DNA of 5,006 nucleotides from Actinomycetota bacterium. GTDB taxonomy: Bacteria > Actinomycetota > Actinomycetes > Actinomycetales > Microbacteriaceae. The notes beneath the pieces are model-generated. The model was given only the letters and a program-made list of their open reading frames with translations, was not told the origin of the DNA and ran no database searches. Location: the NCBI GenBank assembly GCA_016870695.1, contig VGAV01000225.1, positions 1 through 5,006 on the forward strand, read 5' to 3'. How positions within the stretch are numbered: position 1 is the first letter of the stretch; the number at the start of each line of letters is the position of its first letter. Shown piece by piece: positions 1 to 5,006 of this stretch. A program made the translations under genes and the position numbers.

Positions 1-501
1 GGTCAGCGCGAGGAGCACCCAGGGCGGCATCCGTCGGAAGGCCCAGAACACGATCGTGAAGACGAACAGCGCGTAGATGAACCAGTACGAGCTGATGGGC
101 CACACGAGGATGAGCAGCAGCGCGACGGGGTCGTCGGCGGCCTGCCCCGCTCCGTCCGCGCGGACGTTCGGCACGACGAGGTAGAAGAGGAAGCGCAGCA
201 CCGACCAGAGCACGTACAGATACAGGTACTGGCGGAGGCGCCGACGCCACAGGTCCGCGAAGCTCCATTCGCGCACGCGGGTGTGGAACAGGCCCGAAAT
301 GAGGAAGAACGCCGGCATCGGGAATAGGTCGAGCACGATGCGCGCGCGGCCGATGCCGGCGGCATCCACTCCCACCGAGTTCAGGAAGAGCGAGGAGTGG
401 TACGCGACGATCATGATGATCGCCACGCCTTTCACGAGGTCGACCCATTCCCGCCGGCCGACGTCGTCGCGGACCCACCCGCTACGTCGTTGCACGTCCA
501 T
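1..501 (-). CDS. Membrane acyltransferase (acyltransferase family 3 / NolL-like), partial, C-terminus off the left edge
   Basis: The first 167 residues of an integral membrane O-acyltransferase are visible; family members usually run to about 330-400 residues, so roughly half is missing beyond position 1. Residues 17-35 (REWVDLVKGVAIIMIVAYH) match the family signature of R, D, K-G and a conserved His at the end of the first membrane helix. FFLISGLFH (65-73), the basic loop WRRRLRQYLYLY (85-96) and WPISSYWFIYALF (134-146) fit the second helix, the cytoplasmic loop and the 'hxWF' segment of the family. Hydrophobic segments lie near 23-42, 56-73, 92-111, 127-151 and from 160. Such enzymes acylate, often O-acetylate, sugars of surface glycans at the membrane; the exact substrate and acyl group cannot be read here. 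The ATG at 501 has a strong GGGGGGAG ribosome site five bases upstream and overlaps the end of the pyruvyl transferase gene by 20 bases, which implies translational coupling. The family is fairly sure; NolL/fucose-acetylase likeness is an impression. Confidence 0.88.
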   Translation of the reverse strand, partial: MDVQRRSGWVRDDVGRREWVDLVKGVAIIMIVAYHSSLFLNSVGVDAAGIGRARIVLDLFPMPAFFLISGLFHTRVREWSFADLWRRRLRQYLYLYVLWSVLRFLFYLVVPNVRADGAGQAADDPVALLLILVWPISSYWFIYALFVFTIVFWAFRRMPPWVLLALT

Positions 502-1765
502 CGATGCTCCCCCCAGAGCTGTCAGCCCGCACGGCTCCGCCCCCGGGGCCGATGCGGTCGATGTTGACGCGGGCGCGTTCGCGCGCGCGTTCGGTTCCGA
601 GCCGCACCCGTTCCCGGCTGCCGGCGTCGGACAGGACGTCGGCCACGACGGCGCGGATGTCGGCGGACATCCCGGGCCGGGGCGCGACGCAGAGCTGCGG
701 CCAGTCGAACAGCCGCATGAGGCCCTCGACCTTCCCCTGGGACGCGAGCGTGACGGCGGGCACCCCCTGCGCGAGCGACATGACCGCCAGGTGCATCCGG
801 CCGGTGACGACGATCTCCGCCTCGGCGGCCAGGCGCCGGATCACGGACGGCGACAGCATGCCCTCCACGAGCGTCACGCCGTCCGCGCCCACGGCGTCCC
901 GGACGGTCCGGCAGGCGGCACGGTCGTCGGCGCTGTCGCGCAGGACGTGGGGAAGAAGGACCACATGGATGCCACGGGCTCGCAGGTCCGCGACGAGCCC
1001 GGCGTACTCGACGCCGTGGTCGACCGTCCGGGCGATGAGCCCGCTTGCGTTGACCAGGGCGTAGGGCCGGGGGAGCGCGGCGAGCTCCGGCGGGAGGTCC
1101 GCGGCGACGCGCTCGTCGGTGAAGACGATGTCCGCCGTCTCGTACACGCCCGCCACGCCGAGGTCGCGCACCCGGGCGGCGGACGCGGGGTCGCGCAGGA
1201 GCAGGCGCGCCCCGGCCGCCCCGGCGCGGCGGAGCGCCTCGCGGGCCGGGGCGGGGGCGGCGGGGCTCCAGCTGAAGCCGATGACCGTGGTGTCGAAGCC
1301 GAGCTCGGCGGTGACCGCGGCGATCGTGGACCGCCGCACGGAGGGGCGCAGGCTGTAGACGCCGTCCATGATGTCCGCGCCGATGATCGACACGGTCGCG
1401 GCCTCGCCCAGCAGCCCGCCCAGCGCCCGCACGTCTCCGCGGTGCTCCACGCCGTCGCCGTACAGCAGGTGCGGCAGGGCCACCGTCCGCGCGCGCGGCG
1501 CGAGATCGACCGGCAGGACGAAGTCGTCGTCGTGGCGCGTGACGATCGTGACGGGCCGGTCGGCGGCCGCGACGAACGCCTCGAGCATGGCCTGGTCGCC
1601 GATGTTGCCCGCGCCGGGCGCGGCGACGAGCAGGTGCGCGCGATCGCCCGGCCGGCCCGCGGCGGTGCGCAGGGTGCGGGCGAAGCGGCGGGTCGGCAGA
1701 CCGCTGCGCTGCAGCAGGCCGGACCAGACGCGACGGGCGCGTCGGGGGATGTTGCGGACTCTCAT
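482..1765 (-). CDS. Polysaccharide pyruvyl transferase family protein
   Basis: A 427-residue protein of the polysaccharide pyruvyl transferase family (CsaB/ExoV/WcaK type), which moves pyruvate from phosphoenolpyruvate onto a sugar as a ketal, adding negative charge to a glycan; it is expected to act in the cytoplasm. The N-terminal motif GAGNIGDQAML (51-61) is the typical Asn-Ile-Gly-Asp signature. SIIGADIMDG (126-135) matches the usual G-[GA]-D segment, LLLRDPASAARVRDLG (188-203) the 'RD..S...L..LG' segment, and LLPHV (270-274) the conserved Pro-His. The C-terminal hallmark TGRMHLAVMSLAQGVPAV (321-338), followed by K345 and G348-L349, is well preserved. No signal peptide or clear membrane helix is seen, but the first 38 residues contain 12 Arg, and the last 20 or so are Gly/Ser-rich and look disordered. 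The ATG at 1765 shares ATGA with the stop of the upstream flippase; a GACGGAG element upstream may serve as a weak ribosome site. The sugar acceptor is unknown. Confidence 0.92.
   Translation of the reverse strand: MRVRNIPRRARRVWSGLLQRSGLPTRRFARTLRTAAGRPGDRAHLLVAAPGAGNIGDQAMLEAFVAAADRPVTIVTRHDDDFVLPVDLAPRARTVALPHLLYGDGVEHRGDVRALGGLLGEAATVSIIGADIMDGVYSLRPSVRRSTIAAVTAELGFDTTVIGFSWSPAAPAPAREALRRAGAAGARLLLRDPASAARVRDLGVAGVYETADIVFTDERVAADLPPELAALPRPYALVNASGLIARTVDHGVEYAGLVADLRARGIHVVLLPHVLRDSADDRAACRTVRDAVGADGVTLVEGMLSPSVIRRLAAEAEIVVTGRMHLAVMSLAQGVPAVTLASQGKVEGLMRLFDWPQLCVAPRPGMSADIRAVVADVLSDAGSRERVRLGTERARERARVNIDRIGPGGGAVRADSSGGSIDGRATT
507..514 (-). promoter_or_regulatory. Ribosome binding site GGGGGGAG for the acyltransferase gene
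   Basis: On the minus strand GGGGGGAG ends five bases before the ATG at 501, inside the 3' end of the pyruvyl transferase gene. It decides the acyltransferase start and suggests that this gene can recruit ribosomes itself as well as by coupling. Confidence 0.7.
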
Positions 1766-3258
1766 GCGGACTCCGTCTCGACAGGGGTGGCGGCACGCCC
1801 GCGTCCGAGGTGACGGCGCAGCGCGAGGATGCCGAGGACGTCGCGCCGGAACGCCGGCACGATCGCAGCGGCGAGGGCGAGCGCGGCGACGAGCACCACC
1901 GCGCCGACGAGCAGGTGCAGCGGCTCGCTCAGTCCGGGCAGCGCCCACGTGGCGGCGGCGGAGAGCCCGGCGGCGGCGCCGTGCACGAGCAGGGTACGCA
2001 GGGCGGCGAGGAACAGCGGCCCGGTGGGGGCGATGGTCCCGCGCGTCATCCAGATCAACCCGATGGGCCAGGCGAGGGCGTTGCCGACCGTGTAGGCCAC
2101 GGCGACGCCCTCCACGCCCCACGAGGCGCCGACGACGATGAGGCCGATGATCAGGGGGCGCGTCGCCACGGTGTACCAGAAGAAGCGCCGCATGAGCCCG
2201 AGCGACAGCGACGCCCAGTAGGTCGCGTACGCCGCGGCCTGGAAGAACCCGGCGACGGCGAGGATCTGGAACAGGTGGACGCTCGGCTCCCACTGCGGCC
2301 CCAGGGCGACGGCGATGAGCGCGGGCGCCTGCGCGGCGCTGAAGGCGAGCACCCCGGCCACCACGTTCAGCAGCACCACCTGCCCGACCGCGAGGAACCG
2401 GGCGTACCGCGCCGGGTCGTCCTGCAGTCGCGACAGGGTGGGCAGCGCGACGCGCGACGCGGGCGCGTTGATCTGGTTGAGCGGCAGCACCATCAGCTGG
2501 AACGCGCGGTTGTAGAACCCCAGCGGGACCGCTCCGTAGAGCCGCCCGATCATGACGCTGTCGATGTTGCGGCTGGCGTAGACGAGGACCTGGGATGCCA
2601 CGAGGTGGCCGCCGAAGGTGAGCAGGCCCCGCATGGGTTCGCCGCGCCGCGCCAGTCCCGGCCACCAGCCCGCGAGGATCGGCAGGGCGACCGCCTGGAG
2701 CAGCACCTGCAGCACCTGCTGCACGACCAGCGCCCAGTAGCCCCAGCCCCACGCCGCGAGCGAGAGGGCGACGCCGAGCGCGGTGGCCTGGGCGCCGATC
2801 TCGACGGCGGAGAGGGCGACGAATCGGAAGTCGCGGTTCAGGTGCGCGCGGAACTGGGTCGAGAACCCGTTGAGCAGGAACGTGGGCGCGAGGGCGAGCG
2901 TGACGGCGACGAGCCGCGGGTCGCCGTAGAGCGCCGACACCGGCACTGCCAGCGCCGCGCAGAGGCAGGTCAGCACGGCGCCGATGCCGAGGTTGATCCA
3001 GAACAGGTTGGACCGCTGCCCGTGCGAGAGGGTGCGTGCCTGGATGGCCGCGCTGGAGAGCCCGAAGTCGCGCACGATCTCGCCGACGCCGACGATGGCG
3101 AGCACCATCGCCATGACGCCGTAGTCGCCCGGCGCGAGCAGACGCGCCAGCAGGACGATGCCGACGATTTGGACGAGGATCCGCAGCCCCTGGGCGCCCA
3201 TGGTCGTGGCCGCGCCGCGCGACGCCGTCCTCCCGAGGCTCTGCGTCGCGGCGGTCAT
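1762..3258 (-). CDS. Wzx-type polysaccharide flippase (MOP superfamily, Polysacc_synt_3 / WzxC-like)
   Basis: A 498-residue polytopic membrane protein with about 12-14 hydrophobic segments, of normal length for the family. It should flip undecaprenyl-linked oligosaccharide units from the inner to the outer face of the cytoplasmic membrane. The N-terminal region has the typical pattern of basic residues then helix 1 (QGLRILVQIVGIVLLARLL, 23-41) followed by PGDYGVMAM (43-51), the standard '[AS]P.DYG' turn. GFSTQFRAHLNRDFRF (131-146) is the usual loop with 'lnR.frF'. The stretch 230-280 (RNIDSVMIGRL, then GFYNRAFQLMVLPLNQI and ALPTLSRLQ) is the most diagnostic block for WzxC/AmsL/ExoT-like flippases. 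The chosen ATG at 3258 gives MTAATQSLGR and shares ATGA with the stop of the Wzy-like gene; upstream in-frame codons give an Arg-rich, unlikely extension inside that gene. The 3' end shares ATGA with the pyruvyl transferase start. No strong ribosome site is seen, so initiation probably depends on coupling to the upstream gene. Confidence 0.94.
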   Translation of the reverse strand: MTAATQSLGRTASRGAATTMGAQGLRILVQIVGIVLLARLLAPGDYGVMAMVLAIVGVGEIVRDFGLSSAAIQARTLSHGQRSNLFWINLGIGAVLTCLCAALAVPVSALYGDPRLVAVTLALAPTFLLNGFSTQFRAHLNRDFRFVALSAVEIGAQATALGVALSLAAWGWGYWALVVQQVLQVLLQAVALPILAGWWPGLARRGEPMRGLLTFGGHLVASQVLVYASRNIDSVMIGRLYGAVPLGFYNRAFQLMVLPLNQINAPASRVALPTLSRLQDDPARYARFLAVGQVVLLNVVAGVLAFSAAQAPALIAVALGPQWEPSVHLFQILAVAGFFQAAAYATYWASLSLGLMRRFFWYTVATRPLIIGLIVVGASWGVEGVAVAYTVGNALAWPIGLIWMTRGTIAPTGPLFLAALRTLLVHGAAAGLSAAATWALPGLSEPLHLLVGAVVLVAALALAAAIVPAFRRDVLGILALRRHLGRGRAATPVETESA

Positions 3259-4706
3259 CGCGCGCCGGCGTTCCGGAGGGTCGCGCGCGGCGCCGTGCCG
3301 GCCGCGGGTCGCGCGACGGCGGCGGGGGAGAGCGGGTCGCGCGTCCGCGTGCCGCCGTGCACGCACAGCAGGGCCAGCACGCCGACGACGACGTGCATAC
3401 TGCGGACCGCGTCGAGGGTGTTGAACCCGGCGATCGCGACGACGTAGGCGGTGAGGGCGAGCAGCGGACCGAGCGCCCCGGTCAGCGTCGTGCGTAACGC
3501 GAGGGCGGCGACGAACAGCACGAAGACCAGGAGACCCGGGATGCCGATGCTGATCAGCAGCTGCAGGAGGCTGTTCTCGATGATGATCGTGTCGAAGAGG
3601 CGGCTGGTCTCACCGGAGGTGCCCGGACCTGTGCCGATCCACCCGGAGAAGTCGGCGGCGCGGATCGAGACGTCCACGGCGCGCTCGCGGACCTCGGCGG
3701 AGATCCGCGACTCGATCGAGTCGGCGCGTTCGGCCAGCGGACCGAAGTTGAGCACGGCGACGGCCCCGATCGCCGCCACCGCGAGCAGCTGCACCCATCG
3801 GCGCAGGTGGGCCCAGCCGATGAAGAGCGGGCTGAGGAGCACGGCGAAGGCGACGGCGATGCCGAGTGCGGCGAGCGGGCCGCGCGAGACGGTCGCCATG
3901 ACGCCGGCGGCCGAGATCGCCGCGGCGACGAGCGGCCAGCGTCGGCCCTCCGTCAGCCACGTGCCGAGTCCGAGGGCGGCCGGGATCGTGAGGAAGGCCG
4001 CGGCGAAGAGCGGGTGCGAGAACGCGCCGCGCGCCCGGTAGACGGAGAACAGCAGGTCTCCGGATGCCGTCCCGTAGAGGGGCGAGAAGCCGAGGACCAT
4101 CTCGCCGACGACGTACGCCCCCGCGAGGGCGCCGACCACGAGGAGCGTCTTGCGCAGCAGGGCGACCTCGCGGCGGGCGTCCAGGACCAGCAGCGGGACG
4201 AAGGCGCTCGCGACGAAAGAGACCGTCCAGCCGAGCGAGCTCTCCTGCACGCCGGTCAGCGCTACCGACAGCAGCAGCCAGGCGGTGAGGGCGATCGCCG
4301 TGGCGTAGACGGCGTACCGCGCGACGAGGGCGGCGGAGCGCTCCTGCGGCAGGCGGCCGCGGTCTTGCGGCCACAGCAGCCGCCGTACCACCCACACGCC
4401 GAGCAGGATCGCGAGCGGCGGCAGGGCGTTGAACGGGCCGTCGGAGGGGATGAACCGGGTCGGGAAGAGCGCGAGCACGGCCACCACCACGGACGGGAGC
4501 CAGTGGACCGGCACGAGGAAGACCGCGACGGCGACCACGGCCAGCGCCGGGATCAGCACGACGATCTCCGGGCCGGGCTGGTCGAGCGCGCGAATGGCCG
4601 CTCCCGTCGCGCCGATGACGACGACCGCGGCGCCGGCCAGCAGCGCCCACGTCCGTCCGGCGACGCGCGCGGGCGGTCGAGCGACGAGATACGACGACCT
4701 GCTCAT
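3255..4706 (-). CDS. O-antigen polymerase/ligase family membrane protein (Wzy/WaaL-like)
   Basis: A 483-residue polytopic membrane protein with about 12-13 hydrophobic segments, first in the operon. It likely joins flipped repeat units into a chain (Wzy role) or transfers glycan to an acceptor (WaaL-like role) at the outer face of the membrane. The Wzy_C-type core is visible: YRARGAFSHPLFAAAF (223-238) with the conserved Arg-x-x-G-x-F-x-H-P, SRGPLAALG (274-282) with the second conserved Arg, a long extracytoplasmic loop at about 321-380, GWIGTGPGTSGETSR (355-369), and ENSLLQLLISIGIPGLL (377-393). The loop residue often His in ligases is Glu377 here. The C-terminal tail after 451 is Pro/Ala/Arg-rich and probably cytoplasmic. 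I chose ATG 4706: a G-rich run lies about nine bases upstream, while the in-frame TTG at 4727 has no visible ribosome site. Polymerase is my preferred reading because a flippase gene follows directly and no Gram-negative lipid A acceptor is expected, but ligase activity cannot be excluded. Confidence 0.9.
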   Translation of the reverse strand: MSRSSYLVARPPARVAGRTWALLAGAAVVVIGATGAAIRALDQPGPEIVVLIPALAVVAVAVFLVPVHWLPSVVVAVLALFPTRFIPSDGPFNALPPLAILLGVWVVRRLLWPQDRGRLPQERSAALVARYAVYATAIALTAWLLLSVALTGVQESSLGWTVSFVASAFVPLLVLDARREVALLRKTLLVVGALAGAYVVGEMVLGFSPLYGTASGDLLFSVYRARGAFSHPLFAAAFLTIPAALGLGTWLTEGRRWPLVAAAISAAGVMATVSRGPLAALGIAVAFAVLLSPLFIGWAHLRRWVQLLAVAAIGAVAVLNFGPLAERADSIESRISAEVRERAVDVSIRAADFSGWIGTGPGTSGETSRLFDTIIIENSLLQLLISIGIPGLLVFVLFVAALALRTTLTGALGPLLALTAYVVAIAGFNTLDAVRSMHVVVGVLALLCVHGGTRTRDPLSPAAVARPAAGTAPRATLRNAGAR

Positions 4707-4745
4707 CCTGAACCGCCCCCCAGCCAACGGATGTGCCTTGCCGCG

Positions 4746-4785
4746 ACAGTATCCGCGCAGGGTAACCGGACTGTTTCCTGCGGAT
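4746..4785. repeat. Two overlapping, mutually exclusive imperfect inverted repeats upstream of the polysaccharide operon
   Basis: ACAGT-AT-CCG (4746-4755) can pair with CGGACTGT (4767-4774), leaving a 2-base bulge. ATCCGC-GC-AGG (4751-4761) can pair with CCTGCGGAT (4777-4785), also with a 2-base bulge. The two left arms share 4751-4755, so only one pairing can form at a time. GGTAACC lies between the arms. Depending on where the operon's transcript starts, these are either a folded leader RNA or binding sites for a regulator; the sequence does not decide. Confidence 0.4.
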
Positions 4786-4801
4786 TAATGTCCGTCCGCG
4801 C

Positions 4802-4816
4802 CCCGCCCCGGGCGGG
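4802..4816. repeat. GC-rich perfect palindrome CCCGCCC-C-GGGCGGG
   Basis: A perfect 7-bp inverted repeat around a single central C, between the two divergent transcription units. As RNA it would form a six-pair stem with a three-base loop. There is no T-run on either side, so it is not a standard intrinsic terminator. It may be a protein-binding site or simply a by-product of very high GC. Confidence 0.4.
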
Positions 4817-4838
4817 AACGGCCGCGGTCGAAGGGCGG

Positions 4839-4856
4839 AATCACAGTGTTGTGATT
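4839..4856. promoter_or_regulatory. Operator-like palindrome AATCACA-N4-TGTGATT overlapping the -35 box
   Basis: A perfect 7-bp inverted repeat, AATCACA (4839-4845) and TGTGATT (4850-4856), with a 4-base spacer. Its right arm covers the -35 hexamer of the rightward promoter, so a dimeric DNA-binding protein here would most simply act as a repressor, though activation from an overlapping site is possible. The regulator is not identified. The half-site order is inverted relative to the CRP-type TGTGA-N6-TCACA arrangement, so I do not call it a CRP site. Confidence 0.5.
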
Positions 4857-4877
4857 TCGTTATGTGCGGGTGATAAT
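4849..4877 (+). promoter_or_regulatory. Housekeeping sigma-type promoter for the rightward DUF3145-like gene
   Basis: TTGTGA (4849-4854) and GATAAT (4872-4877) are separated by exactly 17 bases. The -10 box matches TATAAT at five of six positions and the -35 box matches TTGACA at four of six. Transcription would start near 4883-4885, leaving a leader of about 70 bases before the ATG at 4953. This is an AT-richer patch in an otherwise very GC-rich region, which supports the call. No experimental start site is known to me. Confidence 0.65.
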
Positions 4878-4913
4878 GACCCGAGACAACCGAACAACCG
4901 CCATCGCTCCAGA

Positions 4914-4938
4914 CAGGTCGTAGGGGAAGACGTACCTG
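4914..4938 (+). repeat. Possible leader-RNA hairpin just before the ribosome site
   Basis: CAGGTCGT (4914-4921) can pair with ACG-T-ACCTG (4930-4938), giving eight base pairs with one bulged T and the loop AGGGGAAG. It ends three bases before the AAGGAG ribosome site of the DUF3145-like gene. The loop is itself purine-rich and resembles a second ribosome site. The stem is short, so its relevance is uncertain. Confidence 0.3.
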
Positions 4939-4941
4939 ACG

Positions 4942-4947
4942 AAGGAG
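4942..4947 (+). promoter_or_regulatory. Ribosome binding site AAGGAG
   Basis: A near-perfect Shine-Dalgarno sequence five bases before the ATG at 4953. It fixes the start of the DUF3145-like gene and shows that the short partial frame is a real gene. Confidence 0.85.
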
Positions 4948-4952
4948 AGACC

Positions 4953-5006
4953 ATGGCGACCACGTCTTCGCGCGGAGTGATCCTGATCCACTCAGCGCCA
5001 CGCGCG
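4953..5006 (+). CDS. Probable DUF3145 family protein, partial (N-terminus only)
   Basis: Only 18 codons are in the window, reading MATTSSRGVILIHSAPRA, with the rest beyond the right edge. The '[ST]RGV..[IV]HSAP.A' pattern is, from memory, the typical start of DUF3145 proteins, a conserved actinobacterial family of about 160-180 residues with no firm function. In several actinobacteria this gene is found close to the fatty-acid synthesis genes (fabD-fabH-acpP-fabF); here it starts its own transcription unit, divergent from a polysaccharide operon. The start is well supported by AAGGAG five bases before the ATG and by a good promoter about 75-100 bases upstream. With so short a fragment the family call is a recognition judgement; the existence of the gene is much surer than its identity. 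Confidence 0.72.
   Translation, partial: MATTSSRGVILIHSAPRA

Noticed and set aside
555..600. Short tandem repeat around GCGCGTTC
   Set aside because: It encodes a local ERARERAR stretch at the pyruvyl transferase C-terminus. Two imperfect units in a helical, charged tail do not justify a repeat feature.
281..1813. Long plus-strand open frame of 510 codons antisense to the pyruvyl transferase
   Set aside because: Its product is dominated by Gly, Ala, Arg, Asp and His with no domain or membrane pattern, as expected opposite a GC-rich gene; the minus strand carries a clearly conserved protein.
482..2752. A 756-codon minus-strand frame suggesting a fusion upstream of the pyruvyl transferase
   Set aside because: Only the last 427 codons match the family. 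The preceding part is an Arg/Ala-rich shadow of the flippase in another frame, and the ATG at 1765 sits in a normal ATGA junction.
3259..3366. A 36-codon N-terminal extension of the flippase
   Set aside because: It would overlap the Wzy-like gene by over 100 bases, is mostly Arg/Ala/Pro, and the conserved family start pattern follows the ATG at 3258.
1810..3447. Long plus-strand open frame of 545 codons antisense to the flippase
   Set aside because: It is a low-complexity, highly charged shadow of the flippase gene; the antisense frame is open only because stop codons are rare at this base composition.
4707..4727. TTG start for the Wzy-like protein, adding seven residues
   Set aside because: No ribosome site precedes the TTG, whereas the ATG at 4706 has a G-rich run at suitable spacing. 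It remains a minor possibility.
4802..4816. Intrinsic terminator
   Set aside because: There is no T-run after the stem on either strand, and no gene ends nearby on either strand; the flanking genes both start away from it.
4839..4856. CRP/FNR-family site
   Set aside because: The half-sites are in the opposite order to TGTGA-N6-TCACA and the spacer is four bases, so the match to the CRP consensus is only superficial.
3610..5001. Minus-strand 463-codon frame spanning the intergenic region into the Wzy-like gene
   Set aside because: It crosses the promoter and the start of the DUF3145-like gene, and within the coding part it is an Arg/Gly/Pro-rich shadow of the Wzy-like protein in another frame.

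Overview
The window is very GC-rich, with dense coding on one strand, four-base ATGA gene junctions and a strong GC bias at third codon positions. This fits a high-GC actinobacterium. The DUF3145-like start at the right edge (an actinobacterial family), together with a repeated GGATGCC word that I associate with Microbacteriaceae, makes a Microbacterium-like organism my best guess. The genus is an inference, not something the sequence proves.

Layout: positions 1-4706 hold one tightly packed minus-strand operon, read right to left. It starts with a Wzy/WaaL-type O-antigen polymerase/ligase family membrane protein (4706-3255), followed by a Wzx-type (MOP superfamily) polysaccharide flippase (3258-1762) and a polysaccharide pyruvyl transferase family protein (1765-482). 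It ends at the left edge inside a membrane acyltransferase (acyltransferase family 3 type, 501 to beyond position 1). Neighbouring genes overlap by 4, 4 and 20 bases, so translation is probably coupled along the whole operon. Positions 4707-4952 are a divergent intergenic region. At 4953 a plus-strand gene begins; its 18 visible codons look like the N-terminus of a DUF3145 protein.

How the genes work together: this is the export and assembly end of a Wzx/Wzy-dependent surface glycan pathway. The flippase would move lipid-linked repeat units across the membrane and the Wzy-like protein would join them outside. The pyruvyl transferase and acyltransferase would decorate the sugars with ketal-pyruvate (acidic) and O-acyl groups. 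No glycosyltransferase, priming transferase or chain-length regulator lies in the window; they would be expected further left or elsewhere. The product is plausibly a pyruvylated, acylated exopolysaccharide or cell-wall glycopolymer.

The intergenic region carries the most interesting non-coding signals. A perfect 7-bp inverted repeat overlaps the -35 box of a good promoter for the rightward gene. A GC-rich palindrome sits just left of it. Two mutually exclusive inverted repeats lie upstream of the polysaccharide operon. I found no tRNA, rRNA, CRISPR array, insertion sequence or clear intrinsic terminator. I do not see a wholly new system; the coding content is a recognisable polysaccharide cluster.
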